A stretch of 64,000 nt of DNA, taken from positions 564 to 64,563 of the forward strand of contig DBDJ01000018.1 of the NCBI GenBank assembly GCA_002293525.1. The letters run 5' to 3'. Below, in pieces: positions 34,145-42,658 of this stretch. The stretch's first letter is position 1. Each line of letters begins with the position of its first letter. Source of the DNA: Lachnospiraceae bacterium UBA935. GTDB taxonomy: Bacteria > Bacillota > Clostridia > Lachnospirales > Lachnospiraceae. The translations under genes were made by a program, and so were the position numbers. The notes below the pieces were generated by a model that made no database searches, was not told where the DNA came from, and saw only the letters and a program-made list of their open reading frames with translations.

Positions 34145-34174
34145 TTGACACCCCTGTCAGATATTGTATACAAT
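34145..34174 (+). promoter_or_regulatory. Promoter with overlapping palindromic operator, GntR gene
   Basis: TTGACA (34145-34150) and a -10 region TATACA/TACAAT (34167-34174). The perfect 12-bp palindrome ATTGTATACAAT (34163-34174) covers the -10 box and has the TNGT..ACNA shape bound by FadR-type GntR regulators, so it is probably an autorepression site of the downstream gene. Confidence 0.6.
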
Positions 34175-34272
34175 TATACAGGAACAATCACGGGGGTTCC
34201 TAATTTACTTGTGAATCATGGGTAGCTAATCTGTTTCTGCAGTTTCGTAAGCAGCTCTGCATGGAGATTAAT

Positions 34273-34956
34273 ATGGGACATTATGAGATGAAAAAAGAAG
34301 AAGCCGATAAATATTCGCTGCGCGGCAGAGTCTTCCAGAAGCTGCGGGAAGATATTCTGAGCGGGCGCTATAAGGAACATGAGGAACTTCGGGAAGTAGC
34401 GATCGGCGAAGAGCTGGGGGTGAGCAGGACACCGGTGCGGGAAGCCTTCCGGCAGCTGGAGCTGGAAGGCCTGATTCAGATCATACCGAACAAGGGAGCC
34501 TATGTGACCGGGATCACGGCGAAAGATGTCAAGGATATCTATATGATAAGGTCAACTTTGGAGGGCATGTGCGCTCGGCTTGCGACCGAGCAGATCACCT
34601 CGGTGCAGCTGGAAGAAATGGAAGAAAATATTTATCTGGCAGAATTCCATGCTGCGAAAGGCCATATGGATCAGATGGCGGAGCTGGATAACCGCTTTCA
34701 TCATATTCTTTACGAAGCCTGCCATTCCAAGATGCTCCAGCATCTTTTACAGGATTTCCATCAATATGTGATCCGGGTGCGGCGAAAAACCCTGGCCGAT
34801 ACGAACCGGGGCGGAGCTTCCAACGAGGAGCACCGGCTGATCATGGAAGCGATCAAGGCCAAAGACGGAGCCGAAGCGGAGCGTCTAGCTAACTTGCATA
34901 TCAGTAATGCCTATGATAATATGGCAAAGAACGGACTGTATGATGTATATGGATAA
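34273..34956 (+). CDS. FadR-type GntR transcriptional regulator
   Basis: N-terminal winged HTH (about residues 12-75; VFQKLREDILSGRYK, LGVSRTPVREAFRQLELEGLI written over the recognition helix) and a C-terminal all-helical FCD domain (about 85-215) with the metal-binding pattern around DNRFHHILYEACH and the later EHRLIMEAI and NLHISNAYDNM histidines. These domains usually bind a carboxylic acid through a metal. ATG 34273 has GGAG at 6 bp; ATG 34261 is an upstream alternative without SD. It starts 72 bp before isocitrate dehydrogenase and is likely co-transcribed with it, suggesting a tri- or dicarboxylate effector. A palindrome over its promoter points to autoregulation. Confidence 0.88.
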   Translation: MGHYEMKKEEADKYSLRGRVFQKLREDILSGRYKEHEELREVAIGEELGVSRTPVREAFRQLELEGLIQIIPNKGAYVTGITAKDVKDIYMIRSTLEGMCARLATEQITSVQLEEMEENIYLAEFHAAKGHMDQMAELDNRFHHILYEACHSKMLQHLLQDFHQYVIRVRRKTLADTNRGGASNEEHRLIMEAIKAKDGAEAERLANLHISNAYDNMAKNGLYDVYG

Positions 34957-35027
34957 ACAGCATGCTCATATATGAACTTGCAAAAAATAATATGAATGAT
35001 ATGAAATATCATAAGGGAGGAAATAAG

Positions 35028-36245
35028 GTGGACAAGATATTGATGAAGGTACCGCTGGTAGAAATGGACGGAGACGAGATGACCAGGATTCTCTGGCAAA
35101 TGATCAAGGAGGAGCTGCTGCTGCCTTTTATTGACCTGAAGACAGAATACTATGACCTGGGCCTGGAACACCGTAACGAAACGGATGACCGGGTGACCGC
35201 CGCCGCCGCGGCCGCGACCATGGAATACGGCGTGGCGGTAAAATGTGCCACGATTACGCCCAATGCCGCAAGGATGAAGGAGTATAACCTGAAAGAAATG
35301 TGGAAGAGCCCCAATGGAACGATAAGATCGATGTTGGACGGGACGGTGTTCCGTACCCCCATCAGAGTCAAGGGGATCGATCCGATGGTCAAGTGCTGGA
35401 AGGCTCCCATTACGCTGGCCCGTCATGCCTACGGGGATGTATATAAGAATACGGAGTTCAAGGTGCCCGGTGCCGGCAAGGCGGAACTGGTATTCACGGC
35501 GGCGGATGGGTCTCAGATTCGGGAAACGATACATGATTTCGACGGCCCGGGGATCTTACAGGGAATCCACAATACCGCGAAATCCATCAGCAGCTTTGCC
35601 AAAGCCTGCTTTACTTATGCGGCAGACACCGGGCAGGATCTGTGGTTTGCCACGAAGGACACGATCTCCAAGAAATACGACCATGAGTTCAAGGACATCT
35701 TCCAGGAGCTCTACGAAAAAGAATATCAAGAGGAGTTCAAAGCAAAGGGCATCACGTATTTCTACACCCTGATCGACGACGCGGTAGCTCGGGTGATGCG
35801 TGACAAAGGCGGGTTTATCTGGGCCTGCAAGAACTATGACGGCGACGTCATGAGCGATATGGTTTCCTCGGCCTTTGGTTCCCTCGCGATGATGACCTCG
35901 GTACTGGTATCGCCTGCCGGCGTATACGAATATGAGGCGGCGCACGGTACCGTACAGCGGCATTATTATCAGCATCTGGAAGGAAAAGAGACATCGACCA
36001 ATTCGGTTGCCACTATTTTTGCATGGACAGGCGCCTTGCGCAAAAGAGGCGGCCTGGACGGCATCGAAGCCCTGGTACGTTTTGCGGATCAGATGGAAGC
36101 AGCCGTCATATCGACGATTGAAAGCGGAAAAATGACAAAAGACTTGGCGCTGATCACATCCTTAGAGGATGTCAGCGTGCTGAACAGCCGGGATTTCATT
36201 CAGGCGGTACGAGAGACTTTTGAGGCAAAGTATGAGCAGGGGTAA
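35028..36245 (+). CDS. icd: NADP-dependent isocitrate dehydrogenase (eukaryote-like dimeric type)
   Basis: Oxidises isocitrate to 2-oxoglutarate and CO2, giving NADPH. The product starts at GTG 35028 (GGGAGG SD) with KVPLVEMDGDEMTRI, the classic start of the IDH1/2-like homodimeric group. The substrate loop KSPNGTIRSMLDGTVFR, the metal/NADP block YDGDVMSDMVSSAFGSLAMM and EAAHGTVQRHYYQHLEGKETSTNS are all intact. Its 405 residues fit the group and differ from the E. coli-type enzyme. Presumably supplies 2-oxoglutarate for glutamate in an incomplete cycle. It follows a FadR-type regulator; no other TCA gene is in the window. Confidence 0.94.
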   Translation: MDKILMKVPLVEMDGDEMTRILWQMIKEELLLPFIDLKTEYYDLGLEHRNETDDRVTAAAAAATMEYGVAVKCATITPNAARMKEYNLKEMWKSPNGTIRSMLDGTVFRTPIRVKGIDPMVKCWKAPITLARHAYGDVYKNTEFKVPGAGKAELVFTAADGSQIRETIHDFDGPGILQGIHNTAKSISSFAKACFTYAADTGQDLWFATKDTISKKYDHEFKDIFQELYEKEYQEEFKAKGITYFYTLIDDAVARVMRDKGGFIWACKNYDGDVMSDMVSSAFGSLAMMTSVLVSPAGVYEYEAAHGTVQRHYYQHLEGKETSTNSVATIFAWTGALRKRGGLDGIEALVRFADQMEAAVISTIESGKMTKDLALITSLEDVSVLNSRDFIQAVRETFEAKYEQG

Positions 36246-36399
36246 TTCTTAATATAACAATGATTTACTGACAGTGACCGACCCGACCAAAATCACATCA
36301 TCAGTACAGTTGACACAGCGTGCCGAGAGATATGTCAGGTCGGTTACTGCTATGTCAAACCGAAAATGCGTATCCGATTTTTCTATATCAGATACTTCA

Positions 36400-36453
36400 G
36401 GTCATGAAGCAGCTCCGGGTCATGAAGCAGCTCCGGGGCATGAAGCAGCTCCG
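36400..36453 (+). repeat. 18-bp tandem repeat, three copies, intergenic
   Basis: GGTCATGAAGCAGCTCCG is repeated at 36400-36417, 36418-36435 and 36436-36453 with at most one mismatch. The 490-bp gap between icd and the first chitinase gene has no convincing gene: a frame through the repeats lacks a SD and protein character. The rest of the gap is AT-rich promoter-like DNA without a clear consensus. Confidence 0.8.
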
Positions 36454-36737
36454 AATCTTGAAACATCTCCGCATCAGCCTGATCTTCTCCGTATGAAATA
36501 TCAAACTCTGCCTTGCTAACGTTTTGTCAACTAGATTAGTTCCTCCATCTGGACTCATTTCCTCATTATTTTGTTTTCCTATTATATATCAAAATTTTAT
36601 CAGTTAGAAACACAAAAACCGTCAAATTTACAAAGAATCTGTCGATTAGACAAGATGTATTGAAAAAAAAACTTCACTGGTAAATAATGAAATCAAATAC
36701 AATACATCCAAAATAAGAAAAGGAGATGAAAGCACAA

Positions 36738-39164
36738 ATGAAAAGAATTACCAAAAAAGTGATCCAAACTTTATCACTGCTTTTGACTTTCACGTTGCTT
36801 GCCGCGCCTTTGACAGTAGCTGCGGAACCGGCAGAGACGGCACCGGCAGAGGCTACAGCGAGCCAGGTGCAGGCCCAGCCTCAGCAGAGGAGAATCATCG
36901 GGTATTTCTGCGAATGGCGCGACAATGAGCTCGGCCAGTACTACACCGTACATGACATCCCTTGGGGGAAAGTGACTCATATTAATTATGCATTTGCTGC
37001 CGTCGGAGACGACAACCAGATTCAGATCATGGATGAAGAAGCTGCGATCGAGCGGGTGTATCCGGGACAGGATGCTTCGCTTCCTTACCTTGGCCACTTC
37101 AATCTTCTGAACACTTACAAACAACAATATCCCGGCACCAAGACATTGATTTCGATCGGCGGCTGGTCGGCATCCGGTAACTTTTTCCCGATGACGAAGA
37201 CGCAGGCCGGGATCGACACCTTTGTCGCCAGTGTTGTCGATTTTCTCCGCGAGTACGGTTTTGACGGAGCGGATATCGACTGGGAATATCCTTCATCAAC
37301 CTCGCTGAGCGGCAATCCGGTTGATTATCCTCTTTCGGAAGAACAAAACCGGAGAAAAGAAGTTTATGATGATTTTCTTGCTTTGATGTCGACGCTTCGG
37401 ACGGCACTGGATATCGCCGGCCAAGAAGATAACAAAGAATATCTGCTGACGATGGCAGCCCCTGCTTCTTCTTGGATCCTTGGCGGAATGGAGCTCGGAG
37501 AATATGCACAGTATCTTGATTACCTTAATATGATGACTTATGACTTCCACGGCTCATGGAACGGGTATGTCGGCCCGCAGTCAGCCATTTTCTCCGATCC
37601 CCGTGATACGGAAACCGCACAGTTACCGATCCCGGTACTGAGCATTGACTGGGCTTATAAGTATTTCAGAGGCGTCCTCCCGGCCGATAAAATCAATATC
37701 GGTATTCCTTATTATACCAGAGGCTGGAAGGATGTCACTCCCGGCGCTTATCCGGGCGGGCTTTATGGCCGGGCGGCAATGACCGGCGGCGGTGCCGACG
37801 GCATCGACGGGGTCTGGAACGATCCCCCTCCGGCAGAACCTTCCGGTACCAATCCGATCTATCATATAAAGAATCTTCTGGCGGATCCGTCACTCGGCTA
37901 TGAGTTGTTCTGGGATGACGTTACCAAGACCTCCTACGTCTGGAATGAGTCCAAGAAAGTCTTCCTGACTCATGAAGATGAACGTTCCATGGCGGCTAAG
38001 ATCCAGTATGTCATCGACAATGGCATCGGCGGCTATATGGTCTGGGAACTGAGCGGCGACTTTGATTATGATGAAGTGGCTGGTGAATATGTATCGGGTG
38101 ATACTCTGACCACGTTGGCGTATGACATGTTTCAGGCAGCGCCTCCGCTTATTCCTGATCCGGGCATTCAGCCGACCGAAAACCAGATCGGTGACTTTGA
38201 CTATTCCTTCACCGGCAATTACGATCATCCGAATTATACCTATGCTTTTACGATCAAAAACAATACCGGCGTAGATATTCCCGGCGGTTATACCTTAGAA
38301 TTTGATTTCCCTAACTCGGCTATTTTCCAGACCCCTTGGGGCGGAACCATTGAATCACAGCAGAATAACGGGGTATTTACCCATTATGTGTTAAGGATGC
38401 CGGCGTATTCAGCACTTCCTAACGGCGGCTCGTTTACCCTGCAGGGCATGATTAAGCTATGCTTTACATGCGGTTTCAAGAATATCCAGATCAACGGGCT
38501 TTACACCAGCCAGGAATTCCCTGAAGCGGCTGACCCGGTTATCAAACCGGTCATCAGCGGAGCCGATGCTATAGAGATCGAAGTCGGCAGCATTTTTGAC
38601 CCGATGGACGGCGTTACGGCCACTGATGCGGTAGACGGTGACCTGACTGACGATATCACGGTAACCGGAGCGGTTGATACCGACACGGCAGGCATATATC
38701 AGCTGGTTTACAGCGTGACCAACAGCCAGCCTGAGACTGCCACCGTGACAAGGACAGTTACAGTGGTTGCGCCTGTGGCAGTAAGACCGGTTATAAACGG
38801 AGCCAATGATGTCCAGATCAACGTCGGCGATTCCTTTAACCCGATAACCGGAGTGACGGCCAGTGATGCGATCGACGGCGATCTGACAAACGCCATTGTC
38901 GTCACAGGAAGCGTGAATACCCAGGTGGCCGGTGAATATGAACTTACTTATGAAGTTACCAACAGCAGTAATGAGACCGCCACAGTTGTCCGTACCGTTA
39001 CGGTCAATGCTCCGCCCCCGAGTTATCCGGCTTGGGTCTTAGGCACGGTCTATGTGGCAGGCGATATGGTCACTTACCAGGGTCAGGTATACAGGGCCAA
39101 ATGGTGGACTAACAGTGAGGTTCCTGGCGCATATGAGTGGGGAGCCTGGCAGCTGATACCTTAA
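36738..39164 (+). CDS. Secreted GH18 chitinase with Ig-like and chitin-binding modules
   Basis: Hydrolyses beta-1,4-GlcNAc polymers outside the cell. A signal peptide (MKRITKKVIQ then a hydrophobic core, cut near VAAEPAE) leads to a GH18 barrel (about residues 50-460). SIGGWSASGNF and FDGADIDWEYP carry the SxGG and DxxDxDxE motifs, with Asp179, Asp181 and catalytic Glu183 present; MMTYDFHG and the late GGYMVWELSGD follow. Then come a beta-sandwich module of about 115 residues (FDYSFTGNYDHPNYTYAF), two Ig-like DUF5011-type repeats (DGDLT cores) and a C-terminal CBM5/12 chitin-binding module (GDMVTYQGQVYRAKWWTNSE). AAGGAG lies 13 bp before ATG 36738; ATG 36726 is too close to it. A paralogue follows downstream. 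Confidence 0.93.
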   Translation: MKRITKKVIQTLSLLLTFTLLAAPLTVAAEPAETAPAEATASQVQAQPQQRRIIGYFCEWRDNELGQYYTVHDIPWGKVTHINYAFAAVGDDNQIQIMDEEAAIERVYPGQDASLPYLGHFNLLNTYKQQYPGTKTLISIGGWSASGNFFPMTKTQAGIDTFVASVVDFLREYGFDGADIDWEYPSSTSLSGNPVDYPLSEEQNRRKEVYDDFLALMSTLRTALDIAGQEDNKEYLLTMAAPASSWILGGMELGEYAQYLDYLNMMTYDFHGSWNGYVGPQSAIFSDPRDTETAQLPIPVLSIDWAYKYFRGVLPADKINIGIPYYTRGWKDVTPGAYPGGLYGRAAMTGGGADGIDGVWNDPPPAEPSGTNPIYHIKNLLADPSLGYELFWDDVTKTSYVWNESKKVFLTHEDERSMAAKIQYVIDNGIGGYMVWELSGDFDYDEVAGEYVSGDTLTTLAYDMFQAAPPLIPDPGIQPTENQIGDFDYSFTGNYDHPNYTYAFTIKNNTGVDIPGGYTLEFDFPNSAIFQTPWGGTIESQQNNGVFTHYVLRMPAYSALPNGGSFTLQGMIKLCFTCGFKNIQINGLYTSQEFPEAADPVIKPVISGADAIEIEVGSIFDPMDGVTATDAVDGDLTDDITVTGAVDTDTAGIYQLVYSVTNSQPETATVTRTVTVVAPVAVRPVINGANDVQINVGDSFNPITGVTASDAIDGDLTNAIVVTGSVNTQVAGEYELTYEVTNSSNETATVVRTVTVNAPPPSYPAWVLGTVYVAGDMVTYQGQVYRAKWWTNSEVPGAYEWGAWQLIP

Positions 39165-39205
39165 TTAAGCAACAATACAATATTCTTTTGCCATAAGCAG
39201 GACAG

Positions 39206-39235
39206 GCCGCAGATCAGATTGATTTGCGGCTTATT
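39206..39235 (+). terminator. Hairpin after the chitinase gene
   Basis: 10-bp stem GCCGCAGATC (39206-39215) with GATTTGCGGC (39221-39230, one G-T pair) followed by TTATTCT; a weak T tail, so termination may be partial. Confidence 0.5.
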
Positions 39236-39317
39236 CTCACCTATGTGTATTGGTTGATTTTAAGATATTTCAGACGACTTGGTCGTTTTGAGCCGTAATG
39301 AAAGGAGATAACAATAA

Positions 39318-39332
39318 ATGGTAATTAATTAA
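39318..39332 (+). other. Four-codon open reading frame (MVIN-stop) with strong SD
   Basis: AAAGGAG (39301-39307) stands 10 bp before ATG GTA ATT AAT TAA, just upstream of the second GH18 gene, which has its own AAAGGAG at 39350. It may be a leader peptide or chance duplication of the gene's ribosome-binding region. Confidence 0.4.
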
Positions 39333-39364
39333 CCATTCAGGTATTTGAGAAAGGAGATATGGAA

Positions 39365-41707
39365 ATGAAAGACAGTAAAAGTCAAACTAAGAACTTAGTA
39401 ACAAAAGCATTTGTGATTGTGTTAGTCTTCATACTAGCTGCCTTGCCTCTTACGACAATGGCGGCAGAAACGGAAGCATCACCGAATATAACGCAAGCTC
39501 AGCAAAGAAGAATTATCGGATATTTTTTTGATTGGGCTCCGATGAGCATTGACAGAATTCCTTGGGGAAAAGTAACTCATATACATTATGCCTATGCAGG
39601 AGTCGGAACCGACAACAGGATTAAGCTCAATGATGTGGCGGCCGCGATTCAACAGGTGTTTCCGGGTCAGGATACTTCCCTTCCTTATCGGGGGCATTTC
39701 AATTTGCTGAATACTTATAAACAGCAATATCCCGAAACAAAGACACTGATTTCGATAGGAGAATGGGAGCCCTATGGCAATTTTAATAGTGTGACAGCTC
39801 AACAAGCATCCATGGACACATTTGCGGACAGTGTTGTAGCTTTTCTCCGTCAGTATGATTTTGATGGTGTCGACATGGATTTCAGATACCCTGGTTATGA
39901 TAATTATACGAATCTCGGAACGGCGGCTGGTTTTCGCGTTTTTGAATCACATTATTCCCATTATGATAAATTTCTCCAGTTGCTTCAGACGCTGCGGGAA
40001 AAACTGGATGGCGCCGGGGAGGAAGACGGCAAGCATTATATTTTGACGATGGTGGCCCCGGCTTCAGCAAGGATTCTTAGTAATATGGGACATGGCGAAT
40101 ATGCACAGTATCTTGACTATCTCAGCATAGCGACTTTTGACATGAGTTTTCCCAGTAATTACGCAGGACCGAATTCGGCACTCTATGCCGATTCCAGGGA
40201 TCCGGAGGAAGCAGGATTAGCGCTTCCGACACAAAGCATCGACTGGGCATATAAGTATTTCCGGGGTGTGCTTCCGGCGGAGAAACTTAATATTGGCGTT
40301 GCCTATCATACAAGAGGCTGGAAAAATGTCACCCCAGGTGCTTATCCCGGTGGGCTTTACGGATCATTATTGCCCATTGACAGCGGTGCTGATGGCGCCA
40401 ACGGGATCTGGAACAGCCCGTCATTTCCTACGGGTACCAATCCTTTGTACTATATGAAGAATCTGTTGGCAGATCCATTGCTCGATTATGATTTGTTTTG
40501 GGATAATGTCACCAAGACCTCCTATGCCTGGAACGGTACAGAAAACGTTTTCTTAACTTTTGAAGATGAAAACTCCATGCAGGAAAAAGTCCAATATATT
40601 ATCGACAATGGAATCGGCGGATTGATGGCTTGGGAATTAAGCACCGACTTTGATTATGATGATGTAAACAATACATTTGTGCCGGGAGATACCCTGACAA
40701 CTTTGGTTCACAATATGTTTGAGGCAGCACCTCCGCTTGTCCCGGAACCGGATTCGGATTTTGTTCCGGATTCAGGACTGGTGTCTAATTTTGACTATTC
40801 CCTTACGACATATAATATATACCCTTTTACAGATTATGCATTAATTATAGATAATAATACCGGAGTGAGGATACCTGAGGGTTTTACCTTAGAATTTGAC
40901 TTTCCCAGTTCGGCAGTTTTACAGCCGCCATGGATGGCAGAGACTATATCACAGCAGGATAACGGGATATTTACCCACTATGTATGGAAGATGCGTGATT
41001 ATATGGCAATTGAAAATGGTGCTAGGTTTGTGGTGAATGGATTGGCCAATCTGTGCTTTACGGGAGAATTCAGAAATTTACAGATCAATGGACGGTATTC
41101 TGCTGCGAAATATAAAATCCCAATGTTAAGTGGAATCGTTGATATTCAGATATTCAACGGTACTCCCTTTGATGCCATGAATGGGGTATCGGCCTATGAT
41201 GTGGATGACGGCGACCTGACCAATGCTATTATGGTGTCCGGAACAGTGGATACCAATACTCCGGGTTCCTATCTGCTAACTTATAACGTTACAAACAGTA
41301 GTAATAAGACGGTCACGGTCACCCGGACCGTAACTGTGCTCCCAGGCCCAGAGATTTACGGAGTCGGTAATATCCAACATCTTATAGATACAGCCTTTGA
41401 CCCGCTTGCCGGAGTTACAGCACATGACAAAATAGACGGCGACCTGACAGCTCATATCGTTGTCACCGGAAGTGTGAATAGTGCCGTGGTCGGCACCTAT
41501 CATCTTACTTATGCAGTTACCAACAGTAACAATCTGACAAATACAGTGACTCGTACCGTTACAGTAATTTATTCGCCATGGGATCCTGATCAGTTCTATC
41601 TAAATGGTGCCTGTGTCAGTTATCAAGGGAATAATTATAGGGCAAAATGGTGGACACAAAATGAAGTCCCCGGCAGCTATATCTTTGGCGCATGGGAATT
41701 GATCTAG
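39365..41707 (+). CDS. Secreted GH18 paralogue lacking the catalytic Glu (chitinase-like)
   Basis: The same build as its upstream neighbour: signal peptide (cut near TTMAAET), GH18 barrel, beta-sandwich module, two Ig-like repeats (DGDLTNAIMVSG, DGDLTAHIVVTG) and CBM5/12 end (YQGNNYRAKWWTQNEV). The active site is altered: the DxxDxDxE motif reads FDGVDMDFRYP, so Arg174 replaces the catalytic Glu while Asp170 and Asp172 stay; SIGGWS has become SIGEWEPYG, and MMTYDFHG has become IATFDMSF. The frame is intact over 780 residues, so it is maintained as a protein, most likely a chitin-binding, non-hydrolytic partner. ATG 39365 is 8 bp after AAGGAG. It is followed by three hairpins. Confidence 0.9.
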   Translation: MKDSKSQTKNLVTKAFVIVLVFILAALPLTTMAAETEASPNITQAQQRRIIGYFFDWAPMSIDRIPWGKVTHIHYAYAGVGTDNRIKLNDVAAAIQQVFPGQDTSLPYRGHFNLLNTYKQQYPETKTLISIGEWEPYGNFNSVTAQQASMDTFADSVVAFLRQYDFDGVDMDFRYPGYDNYTNLGTAAGFRVFESHYSHYDKFLQLLQTLREKLDGAGEEDGKHYILTMVAPASARILSNMGHGEYAQYLDYLSIATFDMSFPSNYAGPNSALYADSRDPEEAGLALPTQSIDWAYKYFRGVLPAEKLNIGVAYHTRGWKNVTPGAYPGGLYGSLLPIDSGADGANGIWNSPSFPTGTNPLYYMKNLLADPLLDYDLFWDNVTKTSYAWNGTENVFLTFEDENSMQEKVQYIIDNGIGGLMAWELSTDFDYDDVNNTFVPGDTLTTLVHNMFEAAPPLVPEPDSDFVPDSGLVSNFDYSLTTYNIYPFTDYALIIDNNTGVRIPEGFTLEFDFPSSAVLQPPWMAETISQQDNGIFTHYVWKMRDYMAIENGARFVVNGLANLCFTGEFRNLQINGRYSAAKYKIPMLSGIVDIQIFNGTPFDAMNGVSAYDVDDGDLTNAIMVSGTVDTNTPGSYLLTYNVTNSSNKTVTVTRTVTVLPGPEIYGVGNIQHLIDTAFDPLAGVTAHDKIDGDLTAHIVVTGSVNSAVVGTYHLTYAVTNSNNLTNTVTRTVTVIYSPWDPDQFYLNGACVSYQGNNYRAKWWTQNEVPGSYIFGAWELI

Positions 41708-41734
41708 GGTAGTATTGTTTTATAAGTGAAAGCG

Positions 41735-41828
41735 GCAGATCCAGTCAGATCTGCGAAAGTGCTCCTGCAAGAGTGAATCATTTGGGAAGAACGCTCTACG
41801 TTCTTCCCAGCGAGCTTGCTCGCTTTTA
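41735..41828 (+). terminator. Three tandem hairpins ending in a terminator
   Basis: GCAGATC/GATCTGC (41735-41754), GGGAAGAACG/CGTTCTTCCC (41784-41808, perfect 10-bp stem) and AGCGAGC/GCTCGCT (41809-41824) followed by TTTATT. The last is a normal terminator for the chitinase-like gene; the middle one could stabilise the mRNA end. Confidence 0.75.
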
Positions 41829-41956
41829 TTGCCAGTATAAGAATGAAACTATCATTACAAATTTATCAAATATTAACATATCGGTTCTGCTATCTGTTAT
41901 AATAATACCAAGGTCAAAAGAATCATAGGTGATACATGACTTGAAAGGAGACAAGC

Positions 41957-42658
41957 TTGCTTATGCCGGAAAAAATACTGATTGTCGATGATGAACCGGA
42001 AATCGCTGATCTGATCGAGGTTTTCCTGAAGAACGAAAACTACCGAGTTTTTAAATACTACACAGCGACAGCGGCCTTACAATGTATTGACACCGTATCG
42101 CTTGATCTGGCGATCCTGGATATCATGATGCCGGACATAAACGGTTTTGAATTATGCCGCCGGATCAGGAAAAAGCACACCTATCCAATCATTATGCTGA
42201 CAGCCAAGGATGAAGAGATAGATAAAATAACCGGCCTTACCTTGGGAGCCGACGACTATATTACCAAGCCGTTCCGTCCGCTGGAGATGATTGCCAGGGT
42301 CAAGGCCCAGCTGCGGCGGTACAAAAAATATAATGCCCCGGTCAGTCCTGACGATGCCACGATCCATCATGCCGGCCTGGTCATGGATGTCAAGACCCAC
42401 GAATGTCATCTTGACGGCCAGCCGCTTCTTCTTACCCCTACAGAGTTTTCCATTCTCCGTATCCTTCTGGAGAAAAAGGGAAATGTCTTAAGCGCCGAGG
42501 AGCTGTTCCATGAAATCTGGCAGGATGAATATTACAGCAAAGGAAATAATACCATTACCGTCCACATCCGCCACCTGCGGGAGAAAATGAGCGACACGGT
42601 CGAAAACCCCAGATACATCAAAACAATATGGGGGGTAGGATATAAGATTGAAAGATAA
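41957..42658 (+). CDS. vanR: VanR-like OmpR-family response regulator
   Basis: Receiver (VDDEPE, phospho-Asp in LAILDIMMPDINGFE, Thr in MLTAKDE, Lys in DDYITKPF) followed by an OmpR-type winged helix (LLTPTEFSILRILLEKKGNV, NTITVHIRHLREKM, YIKTIWGVGYKI). All phosphorelay residues are intact. GGAG (41947-41950) is 6 bp before TTG 41957 and 12 bp before ATG 41963, so TTG may be the start. Its stop overlaps the start of the kinase gene. The gene order regulator, kinase, D-Ala-D-Ser-type ligase, racemase matches vanG-type clusters, so control of the ligase is inferred. The symbol is by similarity of cluster. Confidence 0.82.
   Translation: MLMPEKILIVDDEPEIADLIEVFLKNENYRVFKYYTATAALQCIDTVSLDLAILDIMMPDINGFELCRRIRKKHTYPIIMLTAKDEEIDKITGLTLGADDYITKPFRPLEMIARVKAQLRRYKKYNAPVSPDDATIHHAGLVMDVKTHECHLDGQPLLLTPTEFSILRILLEKKGNVLSAEELFHEIWQDEYYSKGNNTITVHIRHLREKMSDTVENPRYIKTIWGVGYKIER

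Noticed and set aside
33686..34225. 179-residue plus-strand frame
   Set aside because: It is the antisense of the MBL-fold remnant, which has clear family motifs.
36274..36519. Possible 81-residue gene between icd and the chitinase
   Set aside because: No SD, composition set by the 18-bp repeat, no protein-like pattern.
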